From positions 1 through 40,944 of the forward strand of contig NZ_JAVAMQ010000023.1 in assembly GCF_030732095.1 (NCBI RefSeq): a stretch of DNA of 40,944 bases, written 5' to 3'. The notes under the pieces are model-generated. The model saw nothing but the letters and a program-made list of their open reading frames with translations, made no database searches and was not told the DNA's origin. Position numbers and translations under genes: made by a program. This document shows positions 25,320 through 34,515 of the stretch, piece by piece. The stretch comes from Paracoccus spongiarum. Its GTDB lineage: Bacteria; Pseudomonadota; Alphaproteobacteria; Rhodobacterales; Rhodobacteraceae. Position 1 is the stretch's first letter, and the number at the start of each line of letters is the position of its first letter.

Positions 25320-26582
25320 ATGGCCGCACGCAACGAGATCCTGAACCAGAAGCGGACCCCGCGCAAAAGCGGCTGGATGCGGACGACCGCGCTGGCCGCA
25401 GGCTTCGCCGCCGTCGGCGGCGCCGGGGTCTATTACGTCCTGTCACAGCCGGACGCTGCTGACGGAGCGCTTCTGGAAACCTCGCAATCCGCCGCGATCC
25501 AGCAGAACGACCGCAGCGGCGTCATGGTGCCCGACCTGGGGGAGCCGGAGATCGAGGCCACGCCCGTTGCCGACGATCAGGGCGAACTTGACCGACTGCG
25601 CTCGGAAAACGAGCGCCTGGCCGCGCAGATCGCCGAGGAACAGGACGCTGCCGCCGAAAGCCGGCGGCTGTTCGAGGAACGGCTTGACGAGATCGCGCAG
25701 GAGAACGCCGACCAGCTCGCGGCGATGCAGGCCGAACTTGAATCCGATTACAGCCGCAGGCAAGCCGAGGCCGCGGCCGAGCAGGCCGCGCGCCTGGCCG
25801 CCGAGCAGGCCGAAGCCGACCGGCGCAGGGCGCTGGAAGAGGAACGTGCCCGCCGCGAGGAAGAACTGGCCCGCCGGATGCAGGCGCCCCCGGTGATGGG
25901 AAAGACCGGCTCGGAGACCTTCGCGAACGGAACAGTCGGCGCCGAGCGGCAGGCCATGTCCGGCGATCGGGAATTCCTGATCGCCAGTGCCGCCGCGACC
26001 GAGACCCGCCGCGCCACCGTGACGGCCAATCCCGCGAACACGGTCGGACAGGGCACCATCATCGAGGCGGCGCTTGAGGTCGCGATCAACTCGGACCTTC
26101 AGGGCCAGGTCGCGGCCATCGTCTCGCGCGATGTCTGGTCGATGGACATGACCCGCGTCCTGGTGCCCAGGGGCTCGAAGCTGTTCGGCACCTATAATTC
26201 CGAGATGGGACAGACCCAGAAGCGGGTCCTGGTCGCATGGACACGCCTGACCACCACGGACGGACAGACCGTATCGCTCAAGTCCTATGGCTCCGACCGC
26301 CTCGGCCGCTCCGGCATGGTCAGTGAGGTGAACAATCACTTTGCCTCCCGCTTCGGCTCGGCTGCACTGGTCAGCGTCATCAGCGCCCTGCCGTTGCTGC
26401 TCTCGGACGACGGCGACGATTCGTCCGGTTCCTCGAACGATGCGGCGGCGAATGTCAGCGCCAGCCTGTCCGGGGCCGTGGGCGATGTGATGAAGGGCTA
26501 TCTCGGTCAGAAGCCCACGATCCTCGTGCACCAGGGATCGAACGTGTCGATCCGCGTCGATAGTGACCTGGAATTCTATTGA
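25320..26582 (+). CDS. virB10: VirB10 channel protein
   Basis: VirB10 spans both membranes and links the energy proteins to the outer complex. It has an N-terminal membrane helix (ALAAGFAAVGGAGVYYV), a long charged probable coiled coil (about residues 85-190), and the conserved C-terminal beta-barrel region (RVLVPRGSKLFGTYNS, SYGSDRLGRSGMVSEVNNHF). In place of the usual Pro-rich stretch the linker is mainly Glu/Arg/Ala. Length (420) is normal. Confidence 0.94.
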   Translation: MAARNEILNQKRTPRKSGWMRTTALAAGFAAVGGAGVYYVLSQPDAADGALLETSQSAAIQQNDRSGVMVPDLGEPEIEATPVADDQGELDRLRSENERLAAQIAEEQDAAAESRRLFEERLDEIAQENADQLAAMQAELESDYSRRQAEAAAEQAARLAAEQAEADRRRALEEERARREEELARRMQAPPVMGKTGSETFANGTVGAERQAMSGDREFLIASAAATETRRATVTANPANTVGQGTIIEAALEVAINSDLQGQVAAIVSRDVWSMDMTRVLVPRGSKLFGTYNSEMGQTQKRVLVAWTRLTTTDGQTVSLKSYGSDRLGRSGMVSEVNNHFASRFGSAALVSVISALPLLLSDDGDDSSGSSNDAAANVSASLSGAVGDVMKGYLGQKPTILVHQGSNVSIRVDSDLEFY

Positions 26583-27616
26583 TGCTGGTTCCGCTGCTGA
26601 TCGACGCGCTGACGCCCCTGCACCCGGTCCTGGTCCGGCCCGATCTGGTCGAATGCTCGATGAATGCCGATGGACGGATCTGGGTGAAGCTTCAGGGTCA
26701 TGCCCAGATGCACACACCTCAGGGCGTTCCGGTATTGCCGCCGCAGAAGATGATCGAAATCACCGAACTCTGCGCCGGCGCTGCCGGCGAGAAGTTCGAT
26801 GAGGACCGCATCCTTGCGACCGGGACATTCGATTTCTGGATCGAGGGCATGGAGGGCGGAATACGCAAGTTCCGCTTTCAGGCCGTGAGATCGCCGGCCG
26901 TCTACGGCGGCCCCGTTGCCATGTCGTTGCGCGCCTTCGTGACCGGCGATGCGCAGAAGGACTTCCGCTTCGAGCGGCTGCGGGATCTGGGCAAATCGCT
27001 TGAGGCAGAGATCGCCGAAAACGCCCGCGCGATCTTCGACATGGCGCTGGACGGCAATTGCGACTTCGACGACGTTCTGGCGGCCCTGGCGCGCGAACGC
27101 ATGAACCTGGTGATCTCCGGGGCCACCGACAGCGGCAAGACCGCTCTCACCCGGCGCTATATCTCGTTCATCGAACCCGATGAGCGCATCATCACCATCG
27201 AGAAGGGTGTGGAGCTGTTCCCGACGCAGCCCAACAGCCTGATGCTGCAATCCGAGCTGGACCCGGCGAGCCAGCGCAATCCGACAAGGCTGCTTCAGGC
27301 CTGCTTGCGTCTCAACCCGCGCCGGATCATCCTCGGCGAACTGCTGGGACCGGAGGCCCAGACCTTCATGGAGGCCATCAACTCCGGCCATGAGGGTTCC
27401 ATGACCACGATCCATGCCAGCACCGCCCGCATGGCCTTCGAGAAACTGTCCTCGCTGATCCGCCAGTCCGGCGCGCGCATCGACCACAGCGAACTGCTGG
27501 AGAACTTCCGCCAGTCGATCCATTGCGTGATCCAGGTGATGGAAGACCGACGGACCGGGAAACGCGGCATCGCTGAAATCTGGTTCCCGTCACTCGATGC
27601 AACCGGGACGCCGTGA
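26582..27616 (+). CDS. virB11: VirB11 traffic ATPase
   Basis: VirB11 is the hexameric ATPase that switches the system between pilus building and DNA transfer. Walker A is GATDSGKT at about residues 180-187. The Asp box, Walker B (RRIILGEL) and His box (GHEGSMTTIHAS) follow in order. Length is 344 residues. ATG 26582 overlaps the last base of the virB10 stop. It is the last gene of the rightward operon. Confidence 0.95.
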   Translation: MLVPLLIDALTPLHPVLVRPDLVECSMNADGRIWVKLQGHAQMHTPQGVPVLPPQKMIEITELCAGAAGEKFDEDRILATGTFDFWIEGMEGGIRKFRFQAVRSPAVYGGPVAMSLRAFVTGDAQKDFRFERLRDLGKSLEAEIAENARAIFDMALDGNCDFDDVLAALARERMNLVISGATDSGKTALTRRYISFIEPDERIITIEKGVELFPTQPNSLMLQSELDPASQRNPTRLLQACLRLNPRRIILGELLGPEAQTFMEAINSGHEGSMTTIHASTARMAFEKLSSLIRQSGARIDHSELLENFRQSIHCVIQVMEDRRTGKRGIAEIWFPSLDATGTP

Positions 27617-27849
27617 GGCCCATTTCTGTTCGGTGAGATGGCCCATGCACGGCCTCACCGACTGGAGGAATGGTATGAGCGAGGATACCAGAACAACGAA
27701 TTAAGAATTACGAACTGTGATTTGCGTATCACGTCAGACGAGTCTGCGTGCCCGGAGGGACGCTAGACGAACAGATCGGCCCACACCTCCGTGCGGGCCA
27801 TATCAGAAAGAGATGCAGTCCATGACGGGAATGCCTGTTGGGTTGAAGC
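27617..27849. other. Convergent intergenic region with hairpins
   Basis: The virB operon and the virD4 operon end here. Inverted repeats include GTGAGGCC (27613-27620) with GGCCTCAC (27651-27658), CGGTGAG/CTCACCG (27631-27660), and GGCC-CAC/GTG-GGCC near 27778-27799. None has a clear T-run. They may still halt transcription from either side. A TTACGAA (27708-27714), inverse of the TTCGTAA motifs in the oriT candidate, lies in a short AT-rich stretch. No gene is seen. Confidence 0.5.
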
Positions 27850-29859
27850 CTAGTCTTCCTCGATAGGTACGAGCTTCTTGAGCTTCGAGACTGCTCCACG
27901 CTTCTTGGCGACAGCCGTCTTCGTATCCTTGTCGATGCTGCTGTCAATATTCGCCATCCGCTTCTGAATAGCCTCCTTGAGCTCCGTTTTGGGCATGGAT
28001 TTCGCAGTACGCGGTTTTTCGGCATGGCGCTCGGTCTCGAACGTCTTCGCCTCTGCCAGTGCTTCGCGCATCTGCCGGTTTTCCACGGCTGTCCGCACCA
28101 CTTGCTGTTCCAGCCGGTCGATATGCTGCAACTGGCGCGACGGATAGGGATACGCCCCCTTCTGGCGCTCGAAGATCGGCTTGAAGACCGGATCGGCGTA
28201 ATAGACGATCTTGTCCGCCAGGATCGGCTGGTGCCCTTCCGGCATCAGCAGCACCTTTGACTTGGGCAAGCCCCGCAGCTGCGCGGCCGTGAACAGCGGC
28301 AGCTCTTCGGTCGAGACATTGACGCTGCGGTTCGAGAAGTCGTTCAGCGTATAGCTGTAGGACGCCTTGAAGCCCGTCCGGGTGCCGAGCGCCTTGGTGA
28401 TCTCTTCCGTGGTCGAATGATCGTTGGGAGAGATATAGATCTTCATCTCGCAGCCGGCGATCAGGCTTTCGACCTCCGCATCGCTGTAGCCCACCGATTT
28501 CAGGCCGGGGATCGACTGCGTGACCACCGTCGTGCGCGCGCCGTGACCGGCAAGCTGCTTCATCGACTGCTGGACGATCGGCATGTAGCCAAGCTGGTCG
28601 AACTCGTCGAGCATGATGAACACCTGCCCCAGCCCGCTGTCGTGGTCCGAGCTGGTCTGCCGGATCGAGGCGATCAGGTCCGTGAACATCAGCCGGATCA
28701 CCGCGTTCAGCGGCGAGATATCGTCCGATTGCACCACGATATAGATCGACTGTCGCCGCGAGCGGATATCGTCGAACCGGATATCGTCGCGCCGGGTCAC
28801 GGCCTGGATCTGCGGGTTGGCCCACTGCTTCAGCCCGCTGTCGCTCATGACCTGGCTGTAGGATTGCCGGATCTTCGGATCGAGGTTCCCGTAATTCGAG
28901 AACTCCCGCCGCACGATGGGATTGTCCGACGCCCTCGCGATGGCGTTGTAGCGGTCGCTGTCGCTCACCCCGACCTCACTGCCGTCGCCGAACATGAGCG
29001 CATGGACACGGGTCAGCGTCGGATCGCCCATCTCGATGGCACGCAGGCAGCCGGCGATGAACCATTGCTTTGCCCCGCCAAGGAAGTTCGAGGCCGACCC
29101 CTCCCCCTTCGCGACCAGGAAATTGTCCGCGAGCTTGTCCAGTTCCGCGTAGCGCCGGTTCGGATGCGTGATCGCGGCAATGCGGGCCAGCGGATTGTAG
29201 TGGTGCGAGCCATGCTCGAAGTCATAGGGCGCGAAGCGAAACACCTCGTCGCCCAGCTCCACCCGCATCCGCGACGTGTTGCGGAAGATCTCGCCCTTCA
29301 CATCGAGCACCACCAGCGAGCCGTCCGCCAACAGACAGTTGGGCGTGAGATAGGATACCCCCTTGCCCGAGCGCGTCGGACCGATCAGCAGGCATTGCGG
29401 AAAGGCGTCGATCGGTGCCGAGATGAACTCCGCCTTGAGCGCTTCCTTCGGCGATGTTTCCACCACCTCCAGCGGTCTGCCGCGCAGCTCCTTCGGCGGG
29501 CGCGCGACCTTGCCGAAGATCAGGCCGCCCTCTTCCAGCGGCGTGATGAAGCCGTTCCGCCGCATCTCCCTGATCCCCTGGAAATGCGCCGTGCCGTAGC
29601 GCGTCGTCGTGGTGCTGTAGACCATCACCCCGATGAACACGATGCAGAGCGCAACCACGCCGACAAAGATCGCCGCCGCGATCTTCTGCGCTTCCGTCTC
29701 AAGGCTGAGATCGCGCAGAACACCCAGGATCGAGACCGGACTGCCGCTGAAATCGCGGCTCGCTCCGTTCAGCACCAGGCTCGATGCGATCACCGCGATC
29801 AGAAGCGTCATGACGATGCCGGCGACGATCCGCACCCGGTCTTTCAGGTCAAGTTCCAT
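27850..29859 (-). CDS. virD4: VirD4/TraG coupling protein
   Basis: This ATPase delivers the relaxase-DNA complex to the channel. It has two N-terminal membrane helices (about residues 10-31 and 62-81), Walker A GPTRSGKG (160-167) and Walker B MLDEFDQLG (about 411-419). The 669 residues include a charged Lys/Glu-rich C-terminus that may recognise substrates. It is the last gene of the mobC-relaxase-virD4 operon; the relaxase gene ends 12 bases upstream. Confidence 0.95.
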   Translation of the reverse strand: MELDLKDRVRIVAGIVMTLLIAVIASSLVLNGASRDFSGSPVSILGVLRDLSLETEAQKIAAAIFVGVVALCIVFIGVMVYSTTTTRYGTAHFQGIREMRRNGFITPLEEGGLIFGKVARPPKELRGRPLEVVETSPKEALKAEFISAPIDAFPQCLLIGPTRSGKGVSYLTPNCLLADGSLVVLDVKGEIFRNTSRMRVELGDEVFRFAPYDFEHGSHHYNPLARIAAITHPNRRYAELDKLADNFLVAKGEGSASNFLGGAKQWFIAGCLRAIEMGDPTLTRVHALMFGDGSEVGVSDSDRYNAIARASDNPIVRREFSNYGNLDPKIRQSYSQVMSDSGLKQWANPQIQAVTRRDDIRFDDIRSRRQSIYIVVQSDDISPLNAVIRLMFTDLIASIRQTSSDHDSGLGQVFIMLDEFDQLGYMPIVQQSMKQLAGHGARTTVVTQSIPGLKSVGYSDAEVESLIAGCEMKIYISPNDHSTTEEITKALGTRTGFKASYSYTLNDFSNRSVNVSTEELPLFTAAQLRGLPKSKVLLMPEGHQPILADKIVYYADPVFKPIFERQKGAYPYPSRQLQHIDRLEQQVVRTAVENRQMREALAEAKTFETERHAEKPRTAKSMPKTELKEAIQKRMANIDSSIDKDTKTAVAKKRGAVSKLKKLVPIEED

Positions 29860-29871
29860 GCTGCCCTCCCC

Positions 29872-31830
29872 TCAGAGCGAGAAATCGTCGCCGGTGCTGC
29901 TCTGGCTGAGCACACGCCGCGCCTTGTGGGGCTCATCCGCCGCCTCATAGCCCTTGGCAATCTGATCCCGCGACAGATCGAACTTCGCGGCATGTTCCGG
30001 ACGCTCCGCCATCGCCATCACCGAGGCCGCCAGCTCGCGCTGGTGCAGCCGGTTCGGCGTGATGGCCTGGAGATCGCGGTAATCCCCTTCGGCCATCCGC
30101 TCAAAGCCCCTGGTCCCGAACTCGGCACGAAGCGCCGCCGCGTATTCCCGCTCGCTCTCGCGGTTGGCGAACTCCGGTGCCGCGGAGGGGTATTCGCGCT
30201 CGGTCAGCCGCTGCATGAAGGACCGCAGGTAGTCCCTGTCGGGCGTCATGATATTGGCCCGCATCTCGCCGCGCATGTCCTGAACCCTGTCGAACATCTG
30301 GTCGGCCGAGATCTTCGGGCCGCGCTCGGGATCAACCGCCGAAGACAGCACGTCACGCTTCTGGTCGTCGCTCAGCAGGTCGTTCTCGAACACGCCCTTG
30401 GCGAATTGCCGGTCGATCCCGGCATCGCCCGACAGCTCGTCGAACTTCTGCCAGAAATCCGCCACCGCGCCGGGCCGTGCCTCGAAGCTGTAATCGACAT
30501 TGGCAAGCTCGACCGCGCGCAGCGACGTCTTGTAATCGCGGATCTCGCGGTCGCCCAGCTCCGCGCCCGAGAAGGCCCGGATATCGTCGTCTTCCGAAAC
30601 CCCGGCCGAGAACATACGGACGGCGGTCGCCAGCGTCTCGCGGTCAATGTCGCGGCCCTCGGGCACGTATTCCTCGGCGCGGCGAGCCAGAAGGTCGCCA
30701 TCGGCATGCAAGCTGTTCGCCATCGGGCCGGGATGCGCGATCCCCTCAACCTCGACAACAACGCCGTATTCCTGCTTCACATCGTCAAGGAAGCCGCCAA
30801 TCGCCGTGAAGTGCTTGCCCTGCATCTCCGGGGGAAGTTCCAGGACCTTGTCCCGCATCCGCTCCGCCCATCCCTGGATCGCCGCTTCGAAATCTTCCGG
30901 GGTCTCGACATTCTCAAGTGCCATCTCGAATTCCTTCCTTGAAATCGGGTTCTGCGTGGCGATGCCCTGGATCATTCGATCCGCAACCTCCGCCACGCGC
31001 GCGTTGCCCACCATCTTCGCGGCTTTCGCCACCTCTCCCCACTCGTCCGCCTCGTCGATCAGCATCCCCAGAACGCGATCCGTCAGCGCCCGCTGGCCCG
31101 GCGCCCTGCCCTGCCGCCACTGCGCCGAGGATGGCGAATACTGAAGATCGCCACGCTCGTAGCGCGTCGTCGCCTCCAGGTGGACGCCGTAATCCTGCGC
31201 CACCGACACCATCAGGTTCCGGAACCCCTGGTAGGTGAACGGCGCATCCAGCTTGTTCGACAGATAGAACCAGCTGCCGTTCTCGACCCCGCGATTATTG
31301 ACCAGCACATGCACATGCGGGTGCGACCGGTCCGTGTGCAGCGCCGCGATGTATTCCCAACGATCGTCGGCAAATTCCTTTTCCGACCCGAACGCCCGCT
31401 CGCACATTTCCTCGGCGATGGCCGCCGCATCGCGCGGCGCCGTGTCAGGCGGAAACGAGATCAGCAGATGCGACGTGTGACCATTCTTCGGTGTGCCCTG
31501 CCAGCTGGCCTCCCAGCTATCCGCGATGGCCTCAAGGGAGGCTTCGGACTGACGCCGCTCGTCGGTCAGCGCGTCGCTGAACCCGAAGGTGTATTGCGCC
31601 TTGGTGTTGATGTAATCCATCTGCCGGCGCATCTGGTGGCGCGTATGCGTCCCGCCGCTGGCGATCTTCTTGAAAACGGCGGCCCGCGAGCCTTCCGCGA
31701 AATTCCACTTGTTCAGCAGGCTGCCCGACAGCCCCGACCCGCGCCGACCACCCGAGCGACCACCGCCCCGCACTTTCCGCAGATGCGGGCGGATCGTGAC
31801 GCCTTCATCGTCGTCGGCAAGGAAACTCAC
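29872..31830 (-). CDS. VirD2/MobP-type relaxase
   Basis: This enzyme nicks one strand at oriT and leads it into the recipient. The histidine triad motif H165-TDRSH-PH-VH (residues 165-174) is clear. A likely catalytic tyrosine lies in RQMDYINTK (Tyr73). The first 40 residues are rich in Gly/Arg. The C-terminal half (about 300-652) is long, acidic and helical and has no motif I recognise; it may carry transfer signals. Start ATG 31830 overlaps the mobC stop (ATGA). Confidence 0.93.
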   Translation of the reverse strand: MSFLADDDEGVTIRPHLRKVRGGGRSGGRRGSGLSGSLLNKWNFAEGSRAAVFKKIASGGTHTRHQMRRQMDYINTKAQYTFGFSDALTDERRQSEASLEAIADSWEASWQGTPKNGHTSHLLISFPPDTAPRDAAAIAEEMCERAFGSEKEFADDRWEYIAALHTDRSHPHVHVLVNNRGVENGSWFYLSNKLDAPFTYQGFRNLMVSVAQDYGVHLEATTRYERGDLQYSPSSAQWRQGRAPGQRALTDRVLGMLIDEADEWGEVAKAAKMVGNARVAEVADRMIQGIATQNPISRKEFEMALENVETPEDFEAAIQGWAERMRDKVLELPPEMQGKHFTAIGGFLDDVKQEYGVVVEVEGIAHPGPMANSLHADGDLLARRAEEYVPEGRDIDRETLATAVRMFSAGVSEDDDIRAFSGAELGDREIRDYKTSLRAVELANVDYSFEARPGAVADFWQKFDELSGDAGIDRQFAKGVFENDLLSDDQKRDVLSSAVDPERGPKISADQMFDRVQDMRGEMRANIMTPDRDYLRSFMQRLTEREYPSAAPEFANRESEREYAAALRAEFGTRGFERMAEGDYRDLQAITPNRLHQRELAASVMAMAERPEHAAKFDLSRDQIAKGYEAADEPHKARRVLSQSSTGDDFSL

Positions 31831-32465
31831 TCGCTCTCCCCCTCGCCCGCCGCATCATCGGCCCGCGCCGCCGCCCAAACCCGCTCGTTGGACCGCCGCG
31901 CCTCCTGGACGACATTATTCAGTGCCGGCAGAACCTTCCGAAGCTGCGATTTCAGCTCCGCCAGATCCTTGCCCGCCTCCCTCAGAGGCGGCGCCTGGCC
32001 GCGGTTCACCGCCCGCGCGATCTGGTTCACATTGACACCGATCGCCGACACCTCGTCGTAAAGCGCCTTCACCTCGCCCACGAACGCGAAGTTCCGGTCC
32101 AGCAAACCGACCGAATTGCGCACCAGCGCCCGCAGCGCATCCGACCGATCCTTGAACCCGGCACGGGCCAGCTCCTGCTCGAACGCCTCCTTCTCCCCCA
32201 CCGAGATCCGGAAGCTCACCATCTCCGTCGGGGAAAATGCAGGGCGCTTCGGGGCAATGGCGCCACTGCGAAGCCGGTAGACCGTGCTCTTCGCGACCTC
32301 GAACTCCGACGCGATCCGGCCCACCGGCACGCCCTCCTTGAGCCGCGCCACGATCTGATCGCGGGTCGCCGTGGTCAGGTGGGCCGCCTGCCCGCCCTTC
32401 GACAAATCGGCGCTACGCGAATTCTGTCTTACAATACGCACTTCCTGCCAACCGCTTGTCTTCAA
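31827..32465 (-). CDS. mobC: MobC/VirD1-like relaxosome accessory protein
   Basis: MobC-type proteins bind oriT and help the relaxase. The C-terminal half has the typical GVNVNQIARAVNRG segment, preceded by a ribbon-helix-helix-like part (MVSFRISVGEKEAFEQELA). The N-terminal 70 residues add a helix-turn-helix similar to recombinase DNA-binding domains (VPVGRIASEFEVAKSTVYRL), an unusual combination that may recognise a second site. It is the first gene of the leftward operon and divergent from virC1, so its operator should lie in 32466-32906. Confidence 0.88.
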   Translation of the reverse strand: MKTSGWQEVRIVRQNSRSADLSKGGQAAHLTTATRDQIVARLKEGVPVGRIASEFEVAKSTVYRLRSGAIAPKRPAFSPTEMVSFRISVGEKEAFEQELARAGFKDRSDALRALVRNSVGLLDRNFAFVGEVKALYDEVSAIGVNVNQIARAVNRGQAPPLREAGKDLAELKSQLRKVLPALNNVVQEARRSNERVWAAARADDAAGEGESE

Positions 32466-32906
32466 CCTTAACCTCCAGTAGCATGTTCAGAGCGACTTCC
32501 AAAGCAGATTTCTCAGGACGCAAGGCTTGATGAGATCCGATATAAGAAATCCGAATTATGAGCGCCTTGCCGACGACAGGACCTCGCACCGGTTCAGATC
32601 ATACTACCTGTATCGTATTACGTAATTCGTAAATCGGAACGCATACTTCGGTTGTGACAGATCATCGGTCCAAATTTCGTAATGCGATCTTTCATAGATC
32701 GTTATCCTCAATACTTGCTTCGCTATTCCTACTACGTTCCTCGTGGTTCGCTATGCATTGTTCTTAAATCTGATACCTTGCAACGGTATCCATCTTTCGG
32801 GTGTCGTGTTCGCAACACTCGCGATGCATGGTTCGTATGTAACTTTACACGCAACGGGATATACGTATCCTGCTGTAAGAACTACGAAACGGGAAAAGGG
32901 GCCACG
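32466..32906. other. oriT: Candidate origin of transfer (oriT)
   Basis: This AT-rich, 441-base gap between the divergent mobC and virC1 genes has no gene. At 32866-32873 it has TATCCTGC, equal to the nick core of the RP4/Ti relaxase family (TATCCTG/C), within the dyad GGATA-TACG-TATCC (32857-32870). Other dyads are ATTACGTAAT (32617-32626), CGATC/GATCG (32685-32701) and GATACC/GGTATC (32772-32790). TTCGTAA occurs at 32626 and 32676, exactly 50 bases apart. These features suit relaxase, MobC and VirC binding. Promoters for both flanking genes must also lie here. Confidence 0.6.
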
Positions 32907-33611
32907 ATGCCGTGCAAGGTGATCAGCATGGTGACGCGCAAGGGCGGAACCGGAAAAACAACATGCGCCAGGCTCTTCGGGGCTGTTGCAAACAGCCGCG
33001 GCTATCCTGTTACATTCATCGACACTGACGAATCCTGCGCACTCGTCGAATGGGCGAAAGTCGGCCGCGACAAGGGCCTCTGGTCTGATAATGTCGATGT
33101 TATCGAGACCATGGACGACCAGGTGGTGCTCGATACAGTCATGCGCCTGAACGATGAAGAGACCGAAAGCGTCTGCATCATCGACATGCAGGGATCATCC
33201 TCAGAACTCATGGGTATGGTGTTCGAGGTCAGCGACATTCTGATTGTCCCAACCCGGCCGTCTCGCAGCGATATTGCCGAAGTCGAGAAAATTCTGACCT
33301 TCATCGAGGCGTACCGGAACGAAGGCGGGCAGGTGCCGCATCCGAAGGTTCTTCTGAATGTGCCCGAGAGACTGACAGCCTCACAAGGGCGACTCTTCGA
33401 AGAATGCTATGACATGTTCGGCTCCGCCGTGATGGAGGAGTTCCTGCTGACCCGATCCTCCTACAACGAAATGGACTCGCAAGGGCTTCTCAATGTCATG
33501 GCCCAGAAGGGCATGCCGGGGCAGCGCAAGAACTATGCTTCAAGCCTGGATCTTGCAGCCGAGATTTTCGACGAGGCAACGAGTGGGGAGTTGGAAGGGA
33601 AGACGTCATGA
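32907..33611 (+). CDS. VirC1-like ParA/MinD-family ATPase
   Basis: This is a P-loop ATPase with the deviant Walker motif KGGTGKTT near the N-terminus. IDTDESCALVEWAK and CIIDMQGSS follow at the other ATPase motifs. VirC1 brings the relaxosome to the cell pole and coupling protein. The 234 residues from ATG 32907 are typical; a GGGAAAAGGGG ribosome-binding site supports this start over longer frames. It pairs with a VirC2-like gene by a four-base overlap and lies beside the oriT candidate. It could instead serve plasmid partition, but no ParB-like partner is present. Confidence 0.8.
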   Translation: MPCKVISMVTRKGGTGKTTCARLFGAVANSRGYPVTFIDTDESCALVEWAKVGRDKGLWSDNVDVIETMDDQVVLDTVMRLNDEETESVCIIDMQGSSSELMGMVFEVSDILIVPTRPSRSDIAEVEKILTFIEAYRNEGGQVPHPKVLLNVPERLTASQGRLFEECYDMFGSAVMEEFLLTRSSYNEMDSQGLLNVMAQKGMPGQRKNYASSLDLAAEIFDEATSGELEGKTS

Positions 33612-34246
33612 GCACAAAAGAACGGCTGGAAAAGCTGAAGAAATCACGACCGGCGCTTCCGGACACCGGCTTCATCACCAGGTTGCCGGATAAGCCAAAG
33701 GACAGCCCGCGCGCTGACAATACCGTGCCCTCAGAGCCGCAGGCGAAACCTCCGTCTGACGAACCTAAACAAAAAGCGGCACCCGTAGCCGAGGATGTTG
33801 CCGGCACACAGATCTCGTCGCCGCCGCCGAACGAACCAAAGAACAGGTCCGGTGCGGCCATCGTCAGCCCACCGGAACCCGCTCTCGAAAAGCAGCTTCT
33901 TCAGTTTGTCCTCAAGGTGCCGAAATCGCAGGCCGAACAGCTGGCGGCCCTTGCTGCGCAGGCCCGCCTCGAACAACAGAGAGTTTTGAAATCGCTCGGG
34001 AAAGATTTCATCCCGGCCTTCCGAGAGGCCGTCGCGAAAGGCCGTCCATCAGCAACGCATCTGGAACCGTTCCAGGACAACATCCCACGACTGTATTTTC
34101 GCACGACGCTGACACTACAACTCAGCGACGTTTCCCATATCGACCCGATGAACCTGGTGGGCGCGAAGGAAATCTTCGAAAATTGGGCACAATGGGAATT
34201 CGCGAAATACGTTGAGACCCGGATCAAAGAATTGCTGACCCGGTAA
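33608..34246 (+). CDS. VirC2-like DNA-binding accessory protein
   Basis: The 212-residue protein has a long Pro/Lys/Ala-rich disordered N-terminus (about 1-95), then a part starting LLQFVLKVPKSQAEQLAALA that resembles a ribbon-helix-helix unit, as in VirC2. The order ATPase then VirC2-like and the ATGA overlap support this naming. VirC2 binds the overdrive sequence next to the nick site. Sequence similarity over the remainder is not obvious by eye. Confidence 0.6.
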   Translation: MSTKERLEKLKKSRPALPDTGFITRLPDKPKDSPRADNTVPSEPQAKPPSDEPKQKAAPVAEDVAGTQISSPPPNEPKNRSGAAIVSPPEPALEKQLLQFVLKVPKSQAEQLAALAAQARLEQQRVLKSLGKDFIPAFREAVAKGRPSATHLEPFQDNIPRLYFRTTLTLQLSDVSHIDPMNLVGAKEIFENWAQWEFAKYVETRIKELLTR

Positions 34247-34515
34247 CTTCGCAACCCTTGGTCCGAAGGGCTAAGGGGCTTTGCCCCTCGCGCCGTCAAG
34301 GACAATAGACAGAACCGTGTCCTCGGCTGCGCCTGCGGGCCGCACCACTTCCGTCGATTGTCCTTGCCTCTGCTACCCCCACTCTCGGCGAGGCCAGACC
34401 CCGAAAACCGAAGTTTTCGGGGCAGGCTCCATTTGGGGCACCCCGACGGAGACGGGGGGCGCAGATGGCCTATCGACACGGGAACGATTGCCAGGCGGAA
34501 GGGCAGGGGGGCCGC
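34247..34515. other. Intergenic region with inverted repeats
   Basis: No gene is evident. Hairpins include AGGGGC-TTT-GCCCCT (about 34274-34288), CAAGGACAAT (34297-34306) with ATTGTCCTTG (34357-34366), and a perfect 10-bp stem CCCCGAAAAC/GTTTTCGGGG with loop CGAA (34399-34422). The first may help end the virC transcript. The region could also hold transfer or single-strand initiation functions; nothing more can be said. Confidence 0.45.

Noticed and set aside
27778..27799. Hairpin as virD4 terminator
   Set aside because: The stem is interrupted and no T-run follows in the leftward direction, so it is mentioned only as a structure.
28417..30942. 841-residue open frame antisense to virD4 and the relaxase
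   Set aside because: It is His/Arg/Asp-rich without domains and lies opposite two clear genes; long antisense frames are common in GC-rich DNA.
32907..34246. ParA-type gene pair as a partition system
   Set aside because: The second protein does not look like ParB and no iterated centromere is clear; location by oriT and the MobC/relaxase genes favours VirC1/VirC2, though partition is not excluded.
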